The position numbers and the translations under genes are program-made. Source: Bacteroidota bacterium (GTDB lineage: Bacteria > Bacteroidota > Bacteroidia > Flavobacteriales_D > Crocinitomicaceae). From it: a stretch of DNA of 64,000 nt. The notes below the pieces were generated by a model. That model had not been told where the DNA came from and did no database searches. It saw nothing but the letters and a program-made list of their open reading frames with translations. The stretch lies in the NCBI GenBank assembly GCA_016192075.1, contig JACPUU010000002.1, positions 1 to 64,000 of the forward strand, written 5' to 3'. This document shows positions 1 through 6,467 of the stretch, piece by piece. How positions within the stretch are numbered: the stretch's first letter is position 1; every line of letters begins with the position of its first letter.

Positions 1-96
1 CTTTGTGAGCCTTTGTGGAATAATTTAAGCAAAGCGCTGTTCCACAAAGTAGCACGAAGAAGACACAAAGATCCACAAAGAACAATGCCGAAAACA
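1..96. repeat. Dispersed repeat, copy A (cut by window edge)
   Basis: This is the first of three copies of a CTTTGTG-rich repeat. It carries a perfect 10-bp inverted repeat, CTTTGTGGAA at 11-20 and TTCCACAAAG at 40-49, with a 19-nt loop. The other copies lie at 271-392 and 393-510. Copy A differs from them at a few bases and starts outside the window. No coding function is apparent. Confidence 0.85.
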
Positions 97-189
97 AAAA
101 AAACGGATCAATTTTCATCATCCGGTTTTGAAAAAAATTGATTGAACTTATTTGTTCAGTTCCTACTTTACAATTTCAGATATTCGATC

Positions 190-246
190 AAAAAGGGGAA
201 TAATTTTTCCCGCAGATTTCCGCAGATTCCCGCGAATATCTGATAA
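190..246. repeat. CGCAGATT-type short repeat between copies A and B
   Basis: The segment contains the near-tandem motif CCGCAGATTTCCGCAGATT followed by CCCGCGAATATCTG. It differs from the CTTTGTG repeat on both sides. I recall similar CGCAGATT runs as common intergenic repeats in Bacteroidota, but that is memory, not a search. Confidence 0.45.
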
Positions 247-270
247 CGCCCTGCTTTTTCTGCCCACATT

Positions 271-392
271 TGCCGGAAACTGCAAACCCTTTGTGAAACT
301 TCGTTTGCTTTGTGAGCCTTTGTGGAATAATTTAAGCAAAGAGCTGTTCCACAAAGTAGCACGAAGAAGGCACAAAGATCTACAATGAACAA
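271..392. repeat. Dispersed repeat, copy B (122 bp)
   Basis: This copy begins TGCCGGAAACTGCAAACCC. It holds the same inverted repeat as copy A (318-327 with 347-356) and runs straight into copy C, giving a tandem pair with a 122-bp period. Short frames cross it on both strands but none looks like a protein. Confidence 0.9.
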
Positions 393-510
393 TGCCGGAA
401 ACTGCAAACCCTTTGTGAAACTTCATTTGCTTTGTGAGCCTTTGTGGAATAATTTAAGCAAAGAGCTGTTCCACAAAGCACCATAAAGAAGGCACAAAGA
501 TCCACAAAGA
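393..510. repeat. Dispersed repeat, copy C
   Basis: This is a near-identical tandem copy of B, with the inverted repeat at 440-449 and 469-478. It ends about 50 bp past the stop codon of the leftward gene at 562-1929, so the transcript of that gene would run into three possible hairpins. None has a clear T-tract, so a terminator role is only a guess. Confidence 0.9.
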
Positions 511-561
511 ATTCCCGATGATTTTCAGATTCAGTTATTCCAAAACTAAAATTCACAACGG

Positions 562-1929
562 CTAACTTCTACCAAACCCCGGAATTTCATCGAGCCTTTT
601 TTCGGCCGTATACCGCCTTTTTTCCAGGTTCAGATTTCCAAAATAATTCAGGTAAATCAGAATAAAGGCAAAGATAGAGTAGACCGGAATTTTATAACGG
701 CCAAGTGCACCAAAATTATACGATGTAAAGCCCACCACAAATCCAAAAATCAAACTGTAAATCAAAAAAGTGTAGAGAATTGGTTTTTCACGGATGTAGC
801 GCATAAACCGGAATCCAAGTTTATAGAACACCATCAGGCAGAGTAACAGCAGGGCAACACTCTCAAAAGCAGCCAGCATAACTACCGGGTTGCGGGCTTC
901 CCAGATATAAGGTCTGAAAAAGGTAACGTTGAGTGCGGCCGGAATTTTCCGCGCAACACCTGTCGGGGTATATTCCAGTTCACCCAGGTTGTACGATGAG
1001 CCGCCAACATCGGTATGCCAGGTATGAAATCCGCGGATGCGTGATTCAATAGATTCTACCGTGTATTTTTCAGAAGCCTCCTGCAAAAACTGTGGGCCAA
1101 TGTAAATGATTGAACCGGTAAAGAGCAGCAGAACCAAACCCAACCCGCGTTTGATTAGTTTGTTGCGGATTTCTACTTTGATCATTTCATTTATGCCGAA
1201 TAAAAGTGCCGGTAAAAAAGCCAGTATGATGTATCCCTTCATGAGAAAAACGACGGTGGCCGCAATCAGCGCTCCCACAAAAAGAGATAGTTTGAATTTT
1301 TTCTTGAACAGTGAAAAGTACAGGCAGTAAATAACGTAATTAATTCCGGCCAGGGTAAAGGTATCTTTCATAACACCGCTTCCCCAGAAGAGCGCAGAAG
1401 GAACCAGGAAAACAGCTGCAAAAGCAAGATCTTTGCGCTGAGGCAGAATATCTTTGAAAACGAGGTACAATTTCCAGCCGCCCCAGAATGAGATGAGTGA
1501 CATAAAAAGCGTACTGACCAGGTATGAGTGAAATGAAATCAGCATTAGTGGTGAAAACAGTTTCACCATAAACCACTCTTCGGCTCCGCGTGAATAGGTA
1601 ATGCGCTGTTCAAACTGCCACAGATCAGGCGGCAGGTTATCATTTTCAGCAACCAACAGGCGAAAATAGGTGGCCGGATCGTGCGTGAGCGTTTCAGCCA
1701 TGACACTGCCTCCTTTGGCATAAACAAAGGTATCTCCAAACGTATAATAGTAATTGAAAATATAGACGTAGGTGACGCCGGCAACTACTTTAATCACAAA
1801 GCCCAGCAGAAAATACCGGTACTTTTCTTCATCCCTTGACCATTTGTAGATCATCAGCAAGCTAAACAGGATGGCAAAATACGTCAGCCATATTCCCCAG
1901 TCAATCCATGTGATGGTTACACTTTCCAT
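562..1929 (-). CDS. Polytopic membrane protein of unknown function
   Basis: This is a 455-residue protein dominated by hydrophobic segments, about ten by eye, starting with one at residues 11-28. The first outward loop carries the acidic pattern FGDTFVY around D66. A loop Asp of this kind is seen in GT-C glycosyltransferases and related polymerases, but I cannot assign the protein to that class. The C-terminus is basic and probably cytoplasmic. The gene is divergent from the deacetylase/formyltransferase pair, so a role in glycan assembly is possible by context only. The ATG at 1927-1929 is the natural start. Confidence 0.8.
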   Translation of the reverse strand: MESVTITWIDWGIWLTYFAILFSLLMIYKWSRDEEKYRYFLLGFVIKVVAGVTYVYIFNYYYTFGDTFVYAKGGSVMAETLTHDPATYFRLLVAENDNLPPDLWQFEQRITYSRGAEEWFMVKLFSPLMLISFHSYLVSTLFMSLISFWGGWKLYLVFKDILPQRKDLAFAAVFLVPSALFWGSGVMKDTFTLAGINYVIYCLYFSLFKKKFKLSLFVGALIAATVVFLMKGYIILAFLPALLFGINEMIKVEIRNKLIKRGLGLVLLLFTGSIIYIGPQFLQEASEKYTVESIESRIRGFHTWHTDVGGSSYNLGELEYTPTGVARKIPAALNVTFFRPYIWEARNPVVMLAAFESVALLLLCLMVFYKLGFRFMRYIREKPILYTFLIYSLIFGFVVGFTSYNFGALGRYKIPVYSIFAFILIYLNYFGNLNLEKRRYTAEKRLDEIPGFGRS

Positions 1930-1995
1930 ATCTGAATTACATACGTATTCTGCACAAATTGGTTTTGCAACGTTCCTTCGGGGTTTGCGTAGACG

Positions 1996-2003
1996 TATAT
2001 TTG
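1996..2003 (+). promoter_or_regulatory. -7 promoter box TATATTTG
   Basis: This is an exact match to the Bacteroidota -7 consensus TAnnTTTG, inside the 12-mer CGTATATTTGTA (1994-2005) that recurs upstream of the genes at 34396 and 44231. The start of transcription would be near 2008. No good -33 TTG is seen at the usual spacing. Confidence 0.6.
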
Positions 2004-2033
2004 TAGTTTAGTAATATAATACATCCAACGCAT

Positions 2034-3002
2034 ATCAACGGCATCTTTTGCATATCACTTGATTTTGAAAAATTCTGGGGAGTCCGGGATGTTACTGATT
2101 TCAAGCAGGTAGAAGCCCGGTTTAAACAGGTGAAACCGGTTGTAGAGGGCATTTTAAACCTGTTTGAAAAATATGAAATTCATGCAACCTGGGCTGTTGT
2201 GGGCTTGCTGGAGGCCAATTCGCCGGATGAACTGATTGAAAAAAACAAAGGCAAAACCATTTCGTACCGCCACAAAAAATACAGCCCTTTTCCAATCACG
2301 GCTGAAAAATACGGTCAGATTCCGTTTGAAATACTGGGGGCTGCGGCTGAATTAAAACAAATCAGTGCTGCCCGCAACCAGGAACTGGCCTCGCACACGT
2401 ATGCGCATTTTTATACGCTGGAAGTAGGGCAGACGGAAGCGGAGTTTAAAGCAGACCTGGCTGCCATGAATCGTTTGGGAGAGGCTCTGCAGCATCCGTT
2501 CAGGAGTATCGTTTTTCCCAGGAACCAGGTAAACCAGGCGTATCTTGACTTGCTTGCCAGGGCCGGTTATGCAGCTTTCAGGGGAAACCAGGAAAATGCT
2601 GACTGGGCAAATTCAACCTATCAGGCTGAAACACGGAAGCAAAAAATAAGACGTGTATTGGATGCGTATTTTAAATTATCAGCGACCAAAGTATTCAGGG
2701 TAAACGAACTGCCGGTTCAAAATGGTTTAGTAAATATTCCCGCCTCACGGTTTCTGAGACCCCACCGCGGAAATTTTTTTCTGGAGAACCGCAAACTCAA
2801 ACGGGTCACAAATGAGATGACACGGGCGGCATTGAATGGCACCATCTATCATTTATGGTGGCACCCGCACAACTTTACGTTTCACCCTGAAAAAAGCCTT
2901 GCCCAGCTTGAAAAAATACTGCTGCACTTTAAGCAGTTGGAAAAATCACATGCATTTGTTTCAAGAAACATGGCTGAAATTGCTGCCTATGCAAAAACGT
3001 AA
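2034..3002 (+). CDS. Polysaccharide deacetylase (NodB family), start codon unclear
   Basis: Enzymes of this family remove N-acetyl or N-formyl groups from amino sugars, using a metal held by an Asp and two His. The frame holds the first motif (SLDFEKFWG, around 2055-2081), the HxxxH metal motif (SHTYAH), FPRNQ and a late WWHPHNF. The first usual start codon is GTG at 2130, but that would remove the catalytic Asp motif. The frame is open from 2007, yet it has no ATG, GTG, TTG or CTG before 2130. I place the start provisionally at ATC 2034; ATA and ATC codons nearby are alternatives. The 3' end overlaps the formyltransferase gene by 14 nt, so the two are probably co-translated. Confidence 0.75.
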   Translation: MNGIFCISLDFEKFWGVRDVTDFKQVEARFKQVKPVVEGILNLFEKYEIHATWAVVGLLEANSPDELIEKNKGKTISYRHKKYSPFPITAEKYGQIPFEILGAAAELKQISAARNQELASHTYAHFYTLEVGQTEAEFKADLAAMNRLGEALQHPFRSIVFPRNQVNQAYLDLLARAGYAAFRGNQENADWANSTYQAETRKQKIRRVLDAYFKLSATKVFRVNELPVQNGLVNIPASRFLRPHRGNFFLENRKLKRVTNEMTRAALNGTIYHLWWHPHNFTFHPEKSLAQLEKILLHFKQLEKSHAFVSRNMAEIAAYAKT

Positions 3003-3759
3003 ATTTGTTATACTGGCCACCGAAGGTGTTACAACCAATTTGCTTTGTGAAGAATTAAGCAGGCATGGTACCGTTGAGGCTGTTATGCTGGAAGAAAATG
3101 AATCAGCCCGGGTAAAAATAAAACGCCGCTTCCGGAAACTTTCATTTTTCAGGGTAGTGAGTCAGCTGTTTTTTTTGTTTTTTCTGATGCCTATGCTGTC
3201 ACGTGCTGCCCGAAAGCGAATGGCCGAAATTGTTAAAACGGCGGGGTTTAAAAATCAGCCGTGTGATTCTGCCGGAATAATTCGGGTGAAAAGTGTCAAC
3301 GATGCTGAAACGGTTGCGTTGATTTCAAAAATAAATCCTGATTTTGTTTTTGTCAACGGAACGCGGATTATCCACAAAAAAATACTGGATCAGATAGCGG
3401 TTCCGGTACTGAACATTCACGTAGGCATTACACCCAAATACCGCGGTATACATGGTGGTTACTGGGCACTGTACAGGGGTGATGCAGAAAATTTTGGCGT
3501 TACGTTACATTATGTAGACGCAGGGGTTGATACCGGAAAAATTATTTCACAAAAACGAATAAAACCCGGTGCCGGTGACAATTTTGCGTCGTACCCGGTT
3601 TTACAGTTTATTGCCGGGCTGGAACTGGCATCCGCTTTTTTCAGCAATGGAGGGGAGCAGGTAACTGAAACGGCCGGGCCGGTAACTGAAAGCGGGCAGT
3701 ATTATCACCCGGGGTTCTTTCAATATCTTTTCAAACGCTGGTTTGGCGGTGTCCGCTAA
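2989..3759 (+). CDS. Formyltransferase-family protein (sugar or amine N-formyltransferase)
   Basis: This is a 256-residue protein with a Rossmann-like start (KFVILATEGVTTNLL) and the formyltransferase core LNIHVGITPKYRG. The family's active-site triad is visible as N142, H144 and D181 (GVDTG), so it should use formyl-tetrahydrofolate to formylate an amine. It lacks the C-terminal RNA-binding domain of methionyl-tRNA formyltransferase, so a small sugar-linked acceptor is more likely than tRNA. A hydrophobic stretch at about residues 58-70 is unusual. The ATG at 2989 was chosen because everything upstream in this frame lies inside the deacetylase gene and does not resemble the family. Confidence 0.8.
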   Translation: MQKRKFVILATEGVTTNLLCEELSRHGTVEAVMLEENESARVKIKRRFRKLSFFRVVSQLFFLFFLMPMLSRAARKRMAEIVKTAGFKNQPCDSAGIIRVKSVNDAETVALISKINPDFVFVNGTRIIHKKILDQIAVPVLNIHVGITPKYRGIHGGYWALYRGDAENFGVTLHYVDAGVDTGKIISQKRIKPGAGDNFASYPVLQFIAGLELASAFFSNGGEQVTETAGPVTESGQYYHPGFFQYLFKRWFGGVR

Positions 3760-3763
3760 TAAA

Positions 3764-4237
3764 CTAACCGTGGTGATAGGGCTCGTTGTTGAGTATGGTA
3801 AAAGCCCGATAGATTTGCTCAATAAAAAACATGCGCACCATCTGGTGATTAAATGTCATTTGAGAAAGAGACATTCTGAGTTTGGCTGCGGCATACACTT
3901 CATCTGAAAAGCCATAGGCCCCGCCAATTACAAAGGTGATTGTTTTGTGTCCGCGGTTCATTTCTTCACGCATCCATTTGGCAAAACCGGCTGAACTGAA
4001 TTCCCGTCCGTTTTCGTCCAGCAAAATCAGTAAACCACTTTTATCAACCTTTGACAGAATCAGTTTGCCCTCTTCTGTTTTGATTTGAGCTTCTGTCATA
4101 CTGCGGGCATTTTTAACGTCCGGCAGCTCTGTTTTTTCAAATTGAATATATTTGGCAAGCCTTTTGTGATATTCCTGCTCAGCCTCAAGGAAATAAGATT
4201 TGTTGGTCTTACCAATTGTAATTAATTTGAATTTCAT
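3764..4237 (-). CDS. rlmH: 23S rRNA (pseudouridine(1915)-N(3))-methyltransferase
   Basis: RlmH methylates pseudouridine 1915 in helix 69 of 23S rRNA using S-adenosylmethionine. The 157-residue length is normal for the family. The SAM-binding GGAYGFSDEV segment and the conserved tail (LSQMTFNHQMVRMFFIEQIY, then NEPYHH) are intact. It converges with the formyltransferase gene, only 4 nt apart, and is read alone. The start MKFKLITIGKT is the family's usual beginning. Confidence 0.96.
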   Translation of the reverse strand: MKFKLITIGKTNKSYFLEAEQEYHKRLAKYIQFEKTELPDVKNARSMTEAQIKTEEGKLILSKVDKSGLLILLDENGREFSSAGFAKWMREEMNRGHKTITFVIGGAYGFSDEVYAAAKLRMSLSQMTFNHQMVRMFFIEQIYRAFTILNNEPYHHG

Positions 4238-4319
4238 GGCTGAAAAGTTAAAAAATGGCTCAATTTTTGATGAGATTAACCGAATTTAAAGATTCCTTTG
4301 ACAAAGCATTACGAAACGA

Positions 4320-4766
4320 ATGAAAAAATATCTGTCCATACTTGCAATTTTTTTGGGAACCGTATCTTTTGGTCAGCCGCTTGAGCCGGGTGAAGAAGAG
4401 TTGACCCGTCATGAGCGAAAAGCAACAGACCAGCAGCAACAACCTACGTATGAATCTATTATTGTAGCTGCTTTCAAAGCCGGTAATGCCACCAAAATAG
4501 CCGGGTATTTTTCTGAAAATGTCGATTTGTCGATTCTGGAGACCGAGAATTTGTATTCGAAATCACAGGCTGAGCAAATTCTCAAAAACTTTTTTATTAA
4601 ACATAAACCCTCTGAATTTACAATTGTTCACAAAGGAAAATCAGGGCAAAGTGAGTATTTTATTGGTGAACTGGTTTGTACAGATGCCATTTTCAGGGTA
4701 ACGCTCAACAGCAAGGTTGGAGAAACAACCAAAGAAATTACTGCGCTGACCATTGAAGTGAATTAG
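4320..4766 (+). CDS. DUF4783-type secreted protein
   Basis: This is a 148-residue protein with a signal peptide (residues 1-18, ending SFGQ), then a Gln-rich linker and an NTF2-like alpha/beta domain (about residues 48-146). The pattern IIVAAFKAGNATKIAGYFSENVDL matches Bacteroidota DUF4783 proteins as I remember them. The function is unknown. It is divergent from rlmH and nearly abuts the convergent lipoprotein gene (6-nt gap). Confidence 0.8.
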   Translation: MKKYLSILAIFLGTVSFGQPLEPGEEELTRHERKATDQQQQPTYESIIVAAFKAGNATKIAGYFSENVDLSILETENLYSKSQAEQILKNFFIKHKPSEFTIVHKGKSGQSEYFIGELVCTDAIFRVTLNSKVGETTKEITALTIEVN

Positions 4767-4772
4767 GTTGTT

Positions 4773-5522
4773 TTATTCAACCACGTCGCCACCGGCATAA
4801 ACCATTTGCTCCATGCCGCCGATAAACATAAATTCATGATAGGCCCGAATGGTTTTGCCCTGGTAGGCATCCTGGTTTTCATAAAGCGTATTGATCAAAG
4901 CATCGCCCTGTAACAGGTATAACGCCACACTGTAACCGCTTTCTTCATTTTCAAGAATCAGGTAAGACACCGGATCCAGTATCAGAAATTCGCCGAATTG
5001 CATTTCATAATCACCCGATTGTGTTACGGCCTGTTCTGCCCGCTCAAAGTCAAATTGCCCCATGGTCATGGTAATTTCTTTAAAGGCTACCTGTTCGAGC
5101 TCTTCTTCAGATGATGCTGACCGTTCGAGCGCTTTTAGAATAATGGCTCCGTTCAGGTAAATTTTGCGTTGGATGAAAATAGTTGCGTTGTTTTCAGTAC
5201 GAATTATATTTTCTTCCACAAAAACCGGCAGGTTCTCTTTAAAAAACAAGTTGCGGTAAGTAAGTCCGGTTGTATCTTCAATCAGTTCTGTGTAAAGAAT
5301 AGCGGTATCATTTTGGCTGAACCGTACGGCTGAATAAGCATATCCTTCTCCTTTTGAAAAACGCATACCGGTGAGAATATCGTACGTTTCTGAAGTATCC
5401 AGTTTTTCGTTTACATACGCATCAATTGAATTTTCATCAATTTCCAACGATTGTTTTTCACCGGCAACAGTGCAGGAATAAGCGATGGCTGAAATTATCA
5501 GATAAATAAAGAAGCGGACCAT
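4773..5522 (-). CDS. Putative lipoprotein, unknown function
   Basis: This is a 249-residue protein with a short hydrophobic leader and a Cys at residue 17 (IAYSC), which could be lipidated, although Tyr at the -2 position is not typical of a lipobox. The rest is acidic, soluble and beta-rich, with no motif I recognise. A -7 box TATCTTTG lies 17 nt upstream (5540-5547). It appears monocistronic. Confidence 0.7.
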   Translation of the reverse strand: MVRFFIYLIISAIAYSCTVAGEKQSLEIDENSIDAYVNEKLDTSETYDILTGMRFSKGEGYAYSAVRFSQNDTAILYTELIEDTTGLTYRNLFFKENLPVFVEENIIRTENNATIFIQRKIYLNGAIILKALERSASSEEELEQVAFKEITMTMGQFDFERAEQAVTQSGDYEMQFGEFLILDPVSYLILENEESGYSVALYLLQGDALINTLYENQDAYQGKTIRAYHEFMFIGGMEQMVYAGGDVVE

Positions 5523-5539
5523 TAATTTGGTTTTGTTTT

Positions 5540-5547
5540 CAAAGATA
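5540..5547 (-). promoter_or_regulatory. -7 promoter box TATCTTTG
   Basis: On the minus strand this is an exact TAnnTTTG match, ending 17 nt before the ATG of the lipoprotein gene. A -33 TTG at the right distance is not seen. Confidence 0.5.
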
Positions 5548-5626
5548 ATTCAAAACAAGCAGTAAGTAACGGGTTGATTTAATTGCTATATAGAACCTTG
5601 ACCGCACGTTTAAATAGCAGAGATAC

Positions 5627-6382
5627 TCACAATTTAAATCCAATAAAAACAGCTGCCTGAAACGGGTGAAAGATGAATTGTGAAACACGTTCCTCGGTTG
5701 GAGACTGTGATATTGTTGGATTCATAATACCTGGTTCATAACCTGATTCTACGGCCCTGGAAATTTTTCCGCCAGCGTAGGTGTAACTGTAGTTACTGTA
5801 AATTTCAGCACCCAGCATCAGGCGTTTTCCGAGGTTTACTGAACCACCCAGGTAAATTCCCAAACCAGCGCTGAAGCCTCCCGGCACATGTGTATTGGTT
5901 GTACGATAAGCGTATTGCCCCCACTCGTATTTGTAATGGTAAACACGATAAGCGGTCAGGTTTCCGATATAGCCAAGTGGCATTTCAACTCCGCCAAAGA
6001 ATTTAATTTTTTCACGGCTTAAAAAAGTCCGCTGAATGCCGGGGCATAGTTTGAGCAGTTGCTGGCTGATGGTTTCTGTATCGTAATAAGAAATGGGATT
6101 TGTAAGTGCATAGTTTACGCGCAAATGGCGTTGCATAAAAACACCGCGTATGCGAAAAGCCATGGATGTGTTCAGGTGTTTTTTATAGCAGATACCCAGG
6201 CCAAAACTGTGATTGCTGACATCACCGCCGTTGTAGCCAATACTGGTAACGTCATCATAACCGCCGGGCGGAAGTGCTTTTTCAATGGTATTAAACGAAA
6301 CAGAAATTTCGTGCTGCGGATAGTGTTGTGCATTTGCCACCAATGCGCCTGTAAAAACAAGTAAGAACCAGAAGATACGCAT
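5627..6382 (-). CDS. Small outer-membrane beta-barrel protein
   Basis: This is a 251-residue protein with a clear signal peptide (residues 1-18, ending ANAQ) followed by alternating amphipathic strands such as HEISVSFN, YKKHLN, MLGAEIYSNYSY and a last strand AAVFIGFKL. That end is typical of outer-membrane barrels. No enzymatic motif is visible. The terminator at 6411-6456 separates it from the OmpA unit, so it probably has its own promoter in the short gap. Confidence 0.75.
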   Translation of the reverse strand: MRIFWFLLVFTGALVANAQHYPQHEISVSFNTIEKALPPGGYDDVTSIGYNGGDVSNHSFGLGICYKKHLNTSMAFRIRGVFMQRHLRVNYALTNPISYYDTETISQQLLKLCPGIQRTFLSREKIKFFGGVEMPLGYIGNLTAYRVYHYKYEWGQYAYRTTNTHVPGGFSAGLGIYLGGSVNLGKRLMLGAEIYSNYSYTYAGGKISRAVESGYEPGIMNPTISQSPTEERVSQFIFHPFQAAVFIGFKL

Positions 6383-6410
6383 AGATTAGAAAGTTGGGTT
6401 ACAACCTTGT

Positions 6411-6456
6411 AAACGAAAAAAAGGGCTCCCCGGTTGGAAGAGCCCTTTTTCGTTTA
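6411..6456 (-). terminator. Rho-independent terminator after the OmpA gene
   Basis: The hairpin pairs AAAGGGCTC with GAGCCCTTT around a short loop, and A/T runs on both sides extend the stem. On the minus strand it follows the stop of the OmpA gene by about 12 nt and has a T-tract. Confidence 0.85.
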
Positions 6457-6467
6457 ATGAGTTAGAA

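Noticed and set aside
152-407. Short open frames across the repeat region
   Set aside because: They lie wholly inside repeat copies, on both strands, and lack any family signal.
2836-2988. Extended N-terminus of the formyltransferase
   Set aside because: This part of the frame lies inside the deacetylase gene and reads as non-family sequence; the start at 2989 fits.
4761-4783. Hairpin between DUF4783 and lipoprotein genes
   Set aside because: The stem is only 5 bp and overlaps both stop regions; too weak to call a terminator.
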